64,000 nucleotides of DNA from Candidatus Gastranaerophilales bacterium (GCA_017475485.1 JAFVFO010000032.1:1-64000), one strand, 5' to 3'. Counted from the stretch's first letter, positions 26,455-35,081 are shown. Made by a program: numbers and translations. Notes: generated from the sequence alone by a model not told the origin.

Positions 26455-27558
26455 TTATTTTTCAAATGTACCCGCAACACAATTTTGCATAATTTCAAGA
26501 TATTTTGAAATAATTTTTTCTTTTTCGTAATTTTTTATATTTTCGATAGTATTTTTCATTATTTCAGACATATTTTCATAATCTATATTTTCTAAAATAT
26601 TTTTAATATCAAAAGAATTATTAACCAAAAAACCGTTAAAATTATTTGTAATTATATCATCCATACTTTCGGATTTTTTGGCTATTGTAATAAGCCCGCG
26701 TGCCATTGCTTCAATGTAGCATAGCCCAAAGGTTTCATCCTTTGAAGGAAGTATAAAAATATCCGATTTATCTAATTTGTGATTAATAACATGGTGATTA
26801 ATGCGCCCTTTGAGTTTTATTTTGTCTTGAAGCTCATATTTATTAATCAATTTTTCTAAATATCTTTTTTCAGGCCCAATTCCGTATATTTCATATTCAA
26901 AATCACGCTTTAAATCCTTCAGGGCATTAATAACCATATCTATATTTTTTCTTTTGATTAGACGTGAAATAGTGATTAATTTTAATTTATAATTCGGCTC
27001 TTTGGTTTTTATAATATCTTCTTTATCTACAAATGAAGGCAGGGTAAAATCAAGATTTAGTTTGTTTTTCAGGTTTGAATTGCGCGCTCCGATTATATCC
27101 GAATTATTAAGCGCATTAATTAACCTGTTTTTAAAATAAAAAGAATATTTTCTGTCATACAAAACCCTGTAATCGCTTTGATGAACAACGGATATGCGCG
27201 GAAGGTTTAATTTTTTATTTAATAAATCGGCATATATATGCCCTGAGGGCATGTGAGAAATTATTAAATCATATTTGTCATCAGGGTAAAAATTATTAAA
27301 AATAAAAGGCAGAAAAAAGTTTCTGTTAAATATTTTAATGCCTTTTCTTTCGTATTCTCCCTGTTGATATATTTTATGTTTTCTGATTATTGTATTAATT
27401 AAAAAATTAGGGCGGATAACGGTAATTTTCAGCCCAAATTCCATTAAAGCAAGGGCAAAATTTTCTATTGCCAGAGGAATATCGGGTTCATCTTTAATCG
27501 GATAAAGGTCTGTTATTAATAATATCCTATTCGGGTAATTTAATTGAACCTCTGACAT
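26455..27558 (-). CDS. Glycosyltransferase, GT4 family
   Basis: 367 residues of GT-B type. The N-terminal half has RILLITDLYPI and a substrate-facing DLIISHMPSGH; the C-terminal half has KLITISRLIKRKNIDMVINA, LKGRINHHVI and the nucleotide-sugar Glu motif LPSKDETFGLCYIEAMARGL. It should transfer a sugar to a cell-surface glycan or lipid. The start lies inside the end of the vWA gene (32-bp overlap). No partner polysaccharide genes are adjacent. Confidence 0.85.
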   Translation of the reverse strand: MSEVQLNYPNRILLITDLYPIKDEPDIPLAIENFALALMEFGLKITVIRPNFLINTIIRKHKIYQQGEYERKGIKIFNRNFFLPFIFNNFYPDDKYDLIISHMPSGHIYADLLNKKLNLPRISVVHQSDYRVLYDRKYSFYFKNRLINALNNSDIIGARNSNLKNKLNLDFTLPSFVDKEDIIKTKEPNYKLKLITISRLIKRKNIDMVINALKDLKRDFEYEIYGIGPEKRYLEKLINKYELQDKIKLKGRINHHVINHKLDKSDIFILPSKDETFGLCYIEAMARGLITIAKKSESMDDIITNNFNGFLVNNSFDIKNILENIDYENMSEIMKNTIENIKNYEKEKIISKYLEIMQNCVAGTFEK

Positions 27559-28294
27559 CTTTGTTAATTCCTACAGTTTCAAATAATGAATCGGATAAAT
27601 CTTCCTCGGAATCAGCCGTTAAGAATTTTCCGCTGGTCATTAATGCGGTGCATCTTAATTGGTTATTTGCTTCAATATCTTGAACATCAAATGCAATTAC
27701 ATCTATTTTCACGTCATTTCTTGTTTTCATAAGGTTAATAACATAAGTACAAGGGCTTTCATCGCAATTTTCACCGCCGTCTGTTAAAAGAATTATATGT
27801 TTTTTGCCTGTAGTTCCGTTGAAATCGTTGTTTATGGCTTGTTTTAGAGAATATGTTATAGGTGTCCAGCCGGTTGCTTTTGTGGAATAAAGGCTGGATA
27901 AAATATTTTGTGCATTATTAACCCCTAAAGGTACGGTTAAATTAGAAGCACTGCAGCCTTGAACATAGGTAAAGCCTGCTTTGTGGCCATATACTCTCAA
28001 GCCTGTTTTTATGTTTTTGGGAATTTTTGGTAAAATTTCAGCTAAAGTTGTTCTTGCGATTTCAACTTTTGTTTTGCCGTTTATTGTATCATTCATGGAA
28101 TTTGAAAAATCCACTATGAAAAGAATTTGGCTGTCAGGCTTTGCGCGCTCAACGCTTTTTGAAACTTCCGTTAAATTCTCGGGATTATAAATTTTGTAAT
28201 CATAATTTGTTTCGCTTGTACCTTTAAGATTAAATAAAAGCGCAATTAAAAGAGTGAGTGAAGATATTGTTATTGTTTTTTTCATAATTTGCAT
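27527..28294 (-). CDS. Exported von Willebrand factor A domain protein
   Basis: 255 residues. A signal peptide lies at ~4-28. The vWA domain has an intact metal-ion-dependent adhesion site: DFSNSM (DxSxS), TGWTPI (Thr) and LLTDGGENCDES (Asp). Two or more Cys pairs (GCSAS, NCDESPC, RCTA) could form periplasmic disulfides. Likely roles are metal-dependent adhesion or complex assembly in the envelope. AAGGA lies 13 bp before the first ATG, which favours 28294 over the second Met. Confidence 0.83.
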   Translation of the reverse strand: MQIMKKTITISSLTLLIALLFNLKGTSETNYDYKIYNPENLTEVSKSVERAKPDSQILFIVDFSNSMNDTINGKTKVEIARTTLAEILPKIPKNIKTGLRVYGHKAGFTYVQGCSASNLTVPLGVNNAQNILSSLYSTKATGWTPITYSLKQAINNDFNGTTGKKHIILLTDGGENCDESPCTYVINLMKTRNDVKIDVIAFDVQDIEANNQLRCTALMTSGKFLTADSEEDLSDSLFETVGINKDVRGSIKLPE

Positions 28295-28323
28295 TATATA
28301 TTGTAATTCCTTTTTAAAATACC

Positions 28324-28797
28324 TTATTTCATGCTAACCAAAGCGTCGTTAGACAGTTCATTTTTTATATCCGAAGCACTTACTACCAAAAGAGATGAAA
28401 ATTCATCTTTTTTCAGGTATATTTTTTCAATTCCGGATTGCACAATAAATCTTTTACATAAAATACAGATAAAATCATGACCCCAAATATACATTGATGA
28501 ACCCATACATCTATCTTGCCCTGCTTGAATAATGGCATTTTGTTCGGCGTGAATTGAACGACAGGTTTCATATCTTGTTCCTGATTGAATGTTGTTTTTA
28601 ATTCTGTAGCATTCCCCTAATTCCATGCAGGAAACTACCTTAGAAGGTACACCATTGTAGCCTGTGGCTTTTATTTTTTTGTCTGTGCCGACAATTACGG
28701 CCCCGACTTGCGCTCTTAGACAATTGGAACGCTTTGCAACAGTGCGGGCAATTTCTATAAAATAATCATTCCAATCAATAGGTTTAATATTTTCCAT
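28324..28797 (-). CDS. dCMP deaminase family protein (ComEB type)
   Basis: 157 residues. The zinc site is SIHAEQNAI (His and catalytic Glu) plus a CILC pair, where the usual Pro before the first Cys is Ile. The N-terminal RAQVGAVIV and TGYNGVPS are conserved in deoxycytidylate deaminases, which make dUMP for thymidylate synthesis. The extra Cys/His near CMELGECY fits the second zinc or allosteric region of this family. An AAAGGGAGAAG site precedes the ATG. Confidence 0.88.
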   Translation of the reverse strand: MENIKPIDWNDYFIEIARTVAKRSNCLRAQVGAVIVGTDKKIKATGYNGVPSKVVSCMELGECYRIKNNIQSGTRYETCRSIHAEQNAIIQAGQDRCMGSSMYIWGHDFICILCKRFIVQSGIEKIYLKKDEFSSLLVVSASDIKNELSNDALVSMK

Positions 28798-28905
28798 TTC
28801 TTCTCCCTTTTATAATAATTTAACATAACTTTAGCTAAAAAGCATGCCCTTAAATTAAAAAATATTCACAATAGCAGGTAATATTAAGAAATATTACATT
28901 TATAC

Positions 28906-28948
28906 AATCATGCTAAAACATGGTCTAATTCATGATTTCAGCATGATT
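28906..28948. repeat. 9-bp inverted repeat in the divergent intergenic region
   Basis: AATCATGCT (28906-28914) and AGCATGATT (28940-28948) are perfect inverted arms 25 bp apart; a further CATGATT occurs at 28931-28937. They lie between the divergent deaminase gene and the yggS promoter. They could be a regulator site or a hairpin; no candidate protein is identified. Confidence 0.3.
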
Positions 28949-28982
28949 TTAAAAAACTAAAAAATACGGCTTAATTAATTTT

Positions 28983-29010
28983 TTGCACCCTTAAAATAAT
29001 AACTTATAAT
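28983..29010 (+). promoter_or_regulatory. Promoter of yggS-sepF
   Basis: TTGCAC (28983-28988) and TATAAT (29005-29010) are separated by 16 bp. The predicted start near 29017 lies before the AAAAGGAG at ~29023-29030. It excludes the TTG at 29010 as the yggS start. Confidence 0.6.
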
Positions 29011-29048
29011 TGAAATATGAGCAAAAAGGAGTAATTAGAACTTTTAAA

Positions 29049-29690
29049 ATGTCAGTTAGGGAAAACTTAAATAGAATTTTAAAAGATATAGAAAATTACG
29101 ATACAACGCTCATCGCAGTAACCAAATACTACGATATAGAAAAAATGATAGAAGCATTTAATGCTGGGTTGAGGAATTTTGCTGAGAGCAAGGCAATTGA
29201 GAGTATTGAAAAAATCAGCAAAATAGATGATACAACAAGAAATCAATCGGTATATCATTTTATTGGACATCTACAAACGAATAAAGTCAAATATGTTGTG
29301 GGGAATTTTGATTATATACATTCCGTAGATAGCCTAAAACTCGCACAATGTATAGATTTAGAAGCTCAGAAAAAAGGTATTATTCAAAAAATCCTTATAC
29401 AGGTGAACAATGCAAATGAGGAGCAAAAGTTTGGAATAGAGCCAAAAGAACTTGACAATTTAATAAACGAAATGGCAAAGCTGAAATCCATTGAGCTAAA
29501 AGGACTTATGAACATAGCGCCATATTGTGTGCAGGAAAATGAATTGAGAAAACTATTTAGCGAAATGCGAGAACTCAAAGAAAGATACGGACTTCAAGAA
29601 CTTTCAATGGGCATGAGCAATGATTACAAAATTGCACTTGAATGCGGAGCTACAATGATACGTTTAGGCAGAATTTTATTTGAAAATTAA
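29049..29690 (+). CDS. yggS: YggS/YlmE family pyridoxal-phosphate homeostasis protein
   Basis: 213 residues from ATG 29049. The alanine-racemase-like N-terminal barrel has LIAVTKYY (Lys that binds PLP), AGLRNFAESKA, HFIGHLQTNKVK, SVDS and SMGMSNDYKIALECGATMIRLGR. The usual FGEN is FAES here. It controls PLP and amino acid balance without known catalysis. The visible AAAAGGAG is about 18 bp upstream, unusually far, so an atypical start nearer to it is possible. The yggS-sepF pair is conserved in Cyanobacteria and Gram-positives. Confidence 0.88.
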   Translation: MSVRENLNRILKDIENYDTTLIAVTKYYDIEKMIEAFNAGLRNFAESKAIESIEKISKIDDTTRNQSVYHFIGHLQTNKVKYVVGNFDYIHSVDSLKLAQCIDLEAQKKGIIQKILIQVNNANEEQKFGIEPKELDNLINEMAKLKSIELKGLMNIAPYCVQENELRKLFSEMRELKERYGLQELSMGMSNDYKIALECGATMIRLGRILFEN

Positions 29691-29700
29691 AGGAGATAAG

Positions 29701-30195
29701 ATGGCACTTTCAGAAAAAATCAAGGAAATTATTGGGGCATTGACCGAAACCCTAAATCCAAGCGACGATTACATTGATGAATCAGATGTACAGGATGAGT
29801 TTTCACCTGAATATCCTACAGACAGCAATGCTGCATTGAAACCTGTGTTTACGGAAACAAACCCGATTAGAAAAAGAGCAAACCTGAGAGTATTACCACA
29901 GCCTAAATCAGGAGCTTATGAAGTTGTAGTTATTGAGCCAAAAGCATATAACGAATCAATTTCAATTGTTGAAGCTCTAAAAGAAAGAAAAACAGTTATT
30001 TTAAACCTTCAATTATTAGACAGAGAACAATCTCAAAGAATAGTTGATTTCTTATGCGGTTGCACACATGCTCTTGACGGTTCGCAAAGAAAAATCGGCG
30101 AAAATGTATTCATCTTTACTCCATCAAATATAAACATTTCGCAAGAAATAATGAACTCTAAATTATCATCCGACGCCATGTGGACAAAAGCGTAA
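29701..30195 (+). CDS. sepF: Cell division protein SepF
   Basis: 164 residues from ATG 29701, preceded by AAAGGAGATAAG. The N-terminal amphipathic helix (ALSEKIKEIIGAL) would contact the membrane. A variable acidic linker follows, then the SepF core: VVVIEPKAYNES, ERKTVILNLQLLDREQSQRIVDFLCGCTHALDGSQRKIGENVFIFTPSN. SepF anchors and bundles FtsZ and is typical of Gram-positives and Cyanobacteria. Its presence with outer-membrane and L-ring genes supports a cyanobacterial-lineage host. The structured repeat at 30196 begins directly after the stop. Confidence 0.95.
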   Translation: MALSEKIKEIIGALTETLNPSDDYIDESDVQDEFSPEYPTDSNAALKPVFTETNPIRKRANLRVLPQPKSGAYEVVVIEPKAYNESISIVEALKERKTVILNLQLLDREQSQRIVDFLCGCTHALDGSQRKIGENVFIFTPSNINISQEIMNSKLSSDAMWTKA

Positions 30196-30356
30196 GCCAG
30201 AGTGAAGTAAATTAAAACGTCGAGTTTTAATTTACGAAACAATTGATAGGCGACGTTTCAATGCCGTAAGCGAAGAATGAGCTGTGCGAATATGTGACGC
30301 AGAGTGCGGGTAATCGAGGCTGTGAGGAAGCAGTCGAACCCGGGTGAAATATGAAG
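30196..30356 (+). repeat. GC-rich structured element (copy B) directly after sepF
   Basis: No reading frame is credible. A perfect 12-bp hairpin with loop GTCGA lies at 30207-30235 (arms 30207-30218 and 30224-30235). AAACGTCG (30215-30222), which includes part of that arm and loop, is complementary to CGACGTTT (30251-30258), giving an alternative pairing or pseudoknot. Further stems: CTGTGCG...CGCAG near 30282-30303, and CGGGT...ACCCG near 30308-30346 enclosing TCGA...TCGA and CTG...CAG. The layout (hairpin with a G-N-N-G-A loop, AAGCGAAG linker, multibranch end) resembles the 148-274 and 54065-54405 elements, but sequence similarity is weak. Confidence 0.45.
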
Positions 30357-30436
30357 ATGAAAAAATTTTAAAAGAACAAACAAGCCAAAGTGTTGGTTTG
30401 AATTATTTACGGAAAAATAGAGAGTTAAATTTTAAC

Positions 30437-30466
30437 AAGGGATACAAAATTGTATCCCTTTTATTT
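30437..30466 (+). terminator. Rho-independent terminator downstream of sepF
   Basis: AAGGGATACAA (30437 on) and TTGTATCCCTT (to 30460) form a perfect stem around a short AT loop, followed by TTATTTTA. It should end yggS-sepF transcripts that read through the structured element. Confidence 0.9.
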
Positions 30467-30494
30467 TATAAACTTTTTATAATTCCATGGGCAC

Positions 30495-30522
30495 TCGACA
30501 TTAATAATTCATAATTTATAAT
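30495..30522 (+). promoter_or_regulatory. Promoter of the grpE-dnaJ operon
   Basis: TCGACA (30495-30500), a 16-bp spacer and TATAAT (30517-30522), with a second overlapping TATAAT at 30522-30527. It lies 25 bp before the grpE ATG. No CIRCE inverted repeat is seen, so HrcA control is not indicated. Confidence 0.55.
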
Positions 30523-30546
30523 ATAATTAAATAAAGGAGAATTATA

Positions 30547-31137
30547 ATGAATGACACAAAAAACCCTTTTAAAGAACAACTAAAAGAAGATATCGTGCAG
30601 GAAGAACAAAATCCTGCAGAAACAGATAACCTTGAAGAAATCGAAGAAGAAACCAATGAAGAAATTGTTGATGAAACAAATGAGCCTTCTCGGGATGAAA
30701 AATATGAAGAATTAAACAATAAATACATTCGTCTTGCCGCTGATTTCGATAATTTCAGAAAAAGAACTGCAACGGAAAAAGAAGAACTTTCAAAATATAC
30801 TACAGCGGAAGTTTTGAAAAAATTAACCGCTTCGCTTGATACTTTTGACAGGGCAAAAGAAAGCCTTAAAGATATTGATAATCCTTCTACAATTAAAGAA
30901 GGCTACGAAGTTGCATATAAACAATTAACAGACGCATTAACAAAAATCGGTCTGGTTGAAATTGAAGCCTTAGGCAAGCCCTTTAATCCAAATGAGCATG
31001 AAGCAATTACGCAGGTTCAAACGGATGAATTTGAGCCTGATACAGTCGCTGTAGTTGCCCAAAAAGGATATAAATATCAAGATAAAATAGTTAGACCCGC
31101 ACTGGTTGGAGTTGCAAGAAGCAAGGAAAATGAATAA
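30547..31137 (+). CDS. grpE: Nucleotide exchange factor GrpE
   Basis: 196 residues. An acidic, Glu-rich N-terminus (~1-55) leads into the long coiled helix ([26 protein letters not shown]) and the C-terminal beta domain with [33 protein letters not shown]. GrpE releases ADP from DnaK. AAAGGAGAATTATA precedes the ATG. It overlaps or abuts dnaJ; dnaK is not in the window. Confidence 0.96.
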   Translation: MNDTKNPFKEQLKEDIVQEEQNPAETDNLEEIEEETNEEIVDETNEPSRDEKYEELNNKYIRLAADFDNFRKRTATEKEELSKYTTAEVLKKLTASLDTFDRAKESLKDIDNPSTIKEGYEVAYKQLTDALTKIGLVEIEALGKPFNPNEHEAITQVQTDEFEPDTVAVVAQKGYKYQDKIVRPALVGVARSKENE

Positions 31138-31141
31138 AACA

Positions 31142-32263
31142 ATGGATTATTATGAAATACTGGGAGTAGATAAAAATGCCACAAAAGATGAAATAAAACA
31201 CGCATTTCGTCAAATGGCAAGAAAATATCACCCCGATGTAAACAAAGAAGAAGGCGCTGCCGATAAATTTAAAGCAATAGGCAAAGCCTATGAAACTTTA
31301 TCTGACGAAAAAAAACGTGAAATCTACGATAGATATGGCGAAGAAGGCTTATCGAACGCAGGGTTTAACACCGGTGGTTTCAATATGGAAGATATTGACC
31401 TTTCTGATATATTTTCCTCGTTTTTTGGCGGCGGTTTTTCAGGTTTTTCGTCCGGTTTTCAGGAAACTTCCCAAAGACCCCATAGGGGAGATGATTTAAG
31501 GCTGGATATTGAAATAGATTTTCTTGAAGCATGTTTTGGTGTTGAAAAAGAAGTGCAGATTAGACACCTTGAACCCTGTGAAAGCTGTAATGCTACGGGT
31601 ATGGATAAAAATGCAAAAGACACCGTCTGCCCGACTTGCCATGGGCAGGGCAGAGTACAGCAAAGCACAAGAACAATTCTCGGTTCTTTCACATCTGTTA
31701 CAACATGTCCTAATTGTCGCGGTACAGGAAAAAATCCCAAGGCATACTGCAAAACTTGCCATGGGATAGGCGCTGTTGAAAAAAATAAAACTCTTACCGT
31801 AAAAATTCCCCATGGAATTGAACATGGTTCTAAAATGCGTGTGGCACATGAAGGGAATGCCGGTCATAACGGCGGTATGAGCGGAGATTTGTATATTGTT
31901 GTACATGTAAAACAGTCAAAAGAATTTGTACGCCAAGGTTTTGATATTTATTCCAAAATTTCAATTACAACCCCTCAAGCTGTATTAGGGGATGAAATGG
32001 AAATTAAAACAATTCATGGTACAAAAGTTATCATTATTCCTTCAGGCACTCAAAACGGCGATAAAATTACCCTGAAAGGCGAAGGTGTGCCTTATCTCGG
32101 CTCAAATACTCAAAGAGGCAATCATTATGTGGAAGTACATGTTGTAGTTCCTAAAAAATTATCTCAAGAAGAAGAAAAACTATATAAAGAATTATATATG
32201 ATTTCAAAAACTCAGCAATCAAACAATATACTTGATAAAATGAAGCAGGCGCTTAAAAAATAA
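31142..32263 (+). CDS. dnaJ: Chaperone DnaJ (Hsp40)
   Basis: 373 residues from ATG 31142 ([10 protein letters not shown], the standard family start); an ATG at 31130 is in frame and also possible. J domain with HPDVNKEE, then a Gly/Phe-rich region ([13 protein letters not shown]), four zinc-binding CxxCxGxG repeats ([32 protein letters not shown]; the first varies) and two substrate-binding beta domains. It is the co-chaperone of DnaK. Transcribed with grpE. Confidence 0.96.
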   Translation: MDYYEILGVDKNATKDEIKHAFRQMARKYHPDVNKEEGAADKFKAIGKAYETLSDEKKREIYDRYGEEGLSNAGFNTGGFNMEDIDLSDIFSSFFGGGFSGFSSGFQETSQRPHRGDDLRLDIEIDFLEACFGVEKEVQIRHLEPCESCNATGMDKNAKDTVCPTCHGQGRVQQSTRTILGSFTSVTTCPNCRGTGKNPKAYCKTCHGIGAVEKNKTLTVKIPHGIEHGSKMRVAHEGNAGHNGGMSGDLYIVVHVKQSKEFVRQGFDIYSKISITTPQAVLGDEMEIKTIHGTKVIIIPSGTQNGDKITLKGEGVPYLGSNTQRGNHYVEVHVVVPKKLSQEEEKLYKELYMISKTQQSNNILDKMKQALKK

Positions 32264-32274
32264 AGGAGAATAAA

Positions 32275-33726
32275 TTGAATATCAAAAAAAGTATTATAGG
32301 GTTTTTATTGCTTACTTTCTGTTTGATTTCAGGGGCAGACGCTTCTAAACTGCCTGATGATGTCTGGAAATATATTAAATCAAATCTTCCTGACGCAAAA
32401 CAAAGATTTGACAGCGTTGTAACCCTTAAAAATGATATTATGTATATTCCTTTATATCCGCCCGCTTTAAAGGAAGTTGAAAAAATAGAAACAGAATACA
32501 CTTATCCGCTTGCAACACCTTTGAAACAAATGCCTGAGGTTGTGCTTTTTAACAATGGATACGCTCTTTTAAAGGTGTTTAAAGATGAAAACGGCAATTA
32601 TACTTTAACAAAAAAAGATGACCTTCCGATTAAAGTAAGACTTGGTTTAATGCCTCAGGATATGCGTACTCCCGTCGGTTTAAAAATGCCTGAAAGCCTT
32701 AAATTAACCTTAGGCGACCTTTTAATCCCTTCAAAAGATGAAACATCCCTAACAAAACTTGACGATAATCAAAAAAGCCCTTATTCGCCTGCAATCAAAA
32801 GAAATGAATTTATTTCGGGTGCGGAATTTAAAGATAAAAAAATATTCATCAATCCCAAAAATTCAAAATTTTTAGAAGTGTATGATAATTCATCCGTTAA
32901 TCCTTTGTATGAATTGAAATTATCCGCAATGCCTCAAAAAATTATCACAAATTCATCAAATGAAGTTGCTCTTATAATATATTGGAATTCTAAAGATATT
33001 GATATTATTAACCTTAAAGATGAAAATGTTATTGCAAAAATAAACGTGGATAATATCCCGAATGACGCAGTTTTAAACAAAAAAGAAAATATTGTTTATG
33101 TAGCTTCTTCTTTGGGACAGGCTGTTTATGTAATTGATTTAAACTCTGCAAAACTGTCAAAAGTAATTAAACTTGACCAAAAACCTTTTAAAATAGCGTA
33201 TTGCGAGCTTGATAACAGTATTTCGTTTTATGATGAATATTTATCGCGTGTTTTTAATTTGACAAAAGGTGTCAGCGACTATGTGGTTCAACCTATAGGC
33301 GAAGTTAAAAACTTATCGGTAATTTTATCGGATGTTGCAAATATTTACGGAATTTCAAGAACAGACAGTGAAATACATGTTTTTGATAAAACTCAGGCAA
33401 AATTTATACAATCATATTCAATTGATAAAAAACCGACTGACGCTATTTTTTATGATAATAAAATTTATGCCTTATGCTCAAAAGAAGGTTATATAGATGT
33501 TTTTGATACATTAAAAAATAAAGTTATAACGCGCGAAAAACTGCCTGAAGGTGAATTTTATTCTAAACTAACCATAATTCCGGATGAGAAAAATATTTTA
33601 ATTACGGGTTTAAGTGCAAAAAATTACTTGATTTACGATATAGAAAATATAAAATTATCTAAAAAACAAGATTCTTATGTTAATGTTTCAAATATCATCA
33701 TAACAAATAAAAACCAAGGACTATAG
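32275..33726 (+). CDS. Exported protein with YVTN-like beta-propeller repeats
   Basis: 483 residues from a TTG start that has a strong AAAGGAGAATAAA leader. A signal peptide ends near ADA/SK (residue 23). Residues ~190-480 carry repeated strands such as NIVYVASSLGQAVYVIDLNSAKLSKVIKL and KIYALCSKEGYIDVFDTLKNKVI, typical of YVTN/NHL propellers used for binding in the periplasm. The N-terminal ~180 residues are unassigned. It is co-directional and 11 bp from dnaJ, so it is probably part of the chaperone operon. Confidence 0.68.
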   Translation: MNIKKSIIGFLLLTFCLISGADASKLPDDVWKYIKSNLPDAKQRFDSVVTLKNDIMYIPLYPPALKEVEKIETEYTYPLATPLKQMPEVVLFNNGYALLKVFKDENGNYTLTKKDDLPIKVRLGLMPQDMRTPVGLKMPESLKLTLGDLLIPSKDETSLTKLDDNQKSPYSPAIKRNEFISGAEFKDKKIFINPKNSKFLEVYDNSSVNPLYELKLSAMPQKIITNSSNEVALIIYWNSKDIDIINLKDENVIAKINVDNIPNDAVLNKKENIVYVASSLGQAVYVIDLNSAKLSKVIKLDQKPFKIAYCELDNSISFYDEYLSRVFNLTKGVSDYVVQPIGEVKNLSVILSDVANIYGISRTDSEIHVFDKTQAKFIQSYSIDKKPTDAIFYDNKIYALCSKEGYIDVFDTLKNKVITREKLPEGEFYSKLTIIPDEKNILITGLSAKNYLIYDIENIKLSKKQDSYVNVSNIIITNKNQGL

Positions 33727-33728
33727 TT

Positions 33729-34313
33729 ATGCTGAAATTTGATTTCGATACGGAAAATATTTTGGCTGAACTTGAAAAAACGCAAAAAGATTTTTGGAAC
33801 TTAGATAGGCCTTGTGCTAATTTTTTATATTTATTAATTTTATTAAAAAATGCCAAAAATGTGTTAGAAATTGGCACATCAAACGGTTATAGCGGAATTT
33901 GGATTTTAAAAGCACTTGAAAATACAAAAGGAAAATTAACCACAATTGAATTTTGGGAAAAAAGGCAAAGTGTTGCAAGGAAAAACTTTGCTTCTTGTAT
34001 TAAAAATGCAAAGGTAGAGCCTAAAATCGGCTCAGCAGTTGTTGTTTTGGAAGATTTAGTGCAAGAAGTTGAAACAAATAAACGTGAAAAATATGATTTT
34101 GTTTTTATTGACGCAAATAAAACGGAATATTTAAGTTATTTTAAACTTGTTGATAAGATAATTTCAGATAATGGTGTTATTTTGGCGGATAATATTTTAT
34201 CTCACAAGGAAAAAACAGCCCCTTATGCAGAAGAATTATTTAATAACGAAACATACGCTTCGCAAATCCTTGAAATGGGTGCAGGGATGATGTTGTCTTG
34301 TAAAATCAAATAA
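33729..34313 (+). CDS. O-methyltransferase, class I SAM-dependent (family 3)
   Basis: 194 residues. VLEIGTSNGYSGIWI is motif I (SAM binding), TIEFW the acidic loop, YDFVFIDANKTEYL the metal-binding Asp segment and GVILADNILSH the following Asp-Asn pair. These match the caffeoyl-CoA/catechol O-methyltransferase-like family, including tRNA-modifying TrmR. The natural substrate is unknown. It is 3 bp after the propeller gene and followed by a strong terminator. Confidence 0.85.
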   Translation: MLKFDFDTENILAELEKTQKDFWNLDRPCANFLYLLILLKNAKNVLEIGTSNGYSGIWILKALENTKGKLTTIEFWEKRQSVARKNFASCIKNAKVEPKIGSAVVVLEDLVQEVETNKREKYDFVFIDANKTEYLSYFKLVDKIISDNGVILADNILSHKEKTAPYAEELFNNETYASQILEMGAGMMLSCKIK

Positions 34314-34342
34314 AAAGGCTCTTTTCAAAAGAGCCTTTTATA
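34313..34342 (+). terminator. Rho-independent terminator at the end of the grpE operon
   Basis: AAAAGGCTCTT and AAGAGCCTTTT form a long perfect stem (within 34313-34339) with a T-rich tail, starting at the stop codon of the methyltransferase gene. Confidence 0.93.
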
Positions 34343-34406
34343 TAGTCTAGTAGCTTACGCCCTGTATAATGTATCTTTGGGTTAAATCTTATAAGTGAAA
34401 TCTTTT

Positions 34407-34547
34407 TTATGCGCTAAATGCGGAAATCGCTGTTGGAATCTGCATTTGGTTTGTGCTGGCTAATGTGTTTATTGTCCAAAAAAACATTGTTGCTGTTAGA
34501 ATTATTATTGTTATGAGCAAGCAGTTTGATATTTTTGCTTCCGTCAT
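34407..34547 (-). CDS. 46-residue single-span membrane peptide
   Basis: A short frame opens with ATG 34547 after AGGAAAAGAG and ends with TAA at 34407. The product begins MTEAKISN, then has one hydrophobic stretch of about 20 residues (CLLITIIILTATMFFW), then a polar tail NTLASTNQMQIPTAISAFSA. It lies 53 bp downstream of the 64-residue gene on the same strand and may be co-transcribed. No family is recognised; its size and topology fit a small membrane peptide. Confidence 0.45.
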   Translation of the reverse strand: MTEAKISNCLLITIIILTATMFFWTINTLASTNQMQIPTAISAFSA

Positions 34548-34600
34548 TTTCTCTTTTCCTCGTCTGATTGTTTAATTTTAAGAAGCCGTTCGTTTGTTTA

Positions 34601-34795
34601 TTAAGCGATTGCTACAGTTGAACCGCAAGAAGAACCGGTTGAAGAAGAAGAACCTGTTGAAGCAACTGAGCCTGCTGTTTCAGGAACTGCTTTGAATAAT
34701 TGAGGTTTTGCGTTGTATGCGATTGAACCAGCTGTTTCAGGTCTTTTGAAGTTTTGTTTTTGAGAAGTTAAACCTAAGAAATTAACGTTATACAT
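34601..34795 (-). CDS. 64-residue protein with two PETAGS repeats and an NFLG start
   Basis: AAGGAG lies 8 bp before the ATG. The protein starts MYNVNFLGLTSQK, then has two similar segments, RPETAGSIA and VPETAGSVA, 20 residues apart, and ends in a Ser/Gly-rich tail STGSSSSTGSSCGS with one Cys. There is no signal peptide and no recognised family. The N-terminal NVNFLG resembles INFKG in the metalloprotease-like protein at 6047. The 286 bp upstream hold only AT-rich DNA and no other gene. Confidence 0.6.
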   Translation of the reverse strand: MYNVNFLGLTSQKQNFKRPETAGSIAYNAKPQLFKAVPETAGSVASTGSSSSTGSSCGSTVAIA

Positions 34796-35081
34796 TTTGT
34801 AGCTCCTTTTTGATTTCGTCTTACACTTATATAAAAACGATATAAAGTTTACGATTTCAGTATATACTTTTTTTGTTACATAACTTTACATAATTTGTAA
34901 AAATAGGCAATTTTATTGGATTTTGTGTTTTACATTGCAAAATAAAATTTTATATATAATATTATATAGTATATACTTTGTATATATTATTAACAAATAT
35001 TACAAAAAAATTGTCGGATGTTAATTTTTTGCGAAAAAAATACTTTTAATATATAAGAATTATATAAACATGGAGTAAAAA

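Noticed and set aside
29010..29048. Upstream TTG start for yggS
   Set aside because: It overlaps the TATAAT box of the promoter and would lie before the transcription start.
31459..31906. Minus-strand frames opposite dnaJ with many Cys
   Set aside because: They mirror the zinc-finger Cys codons of dnaJ on the other strand.
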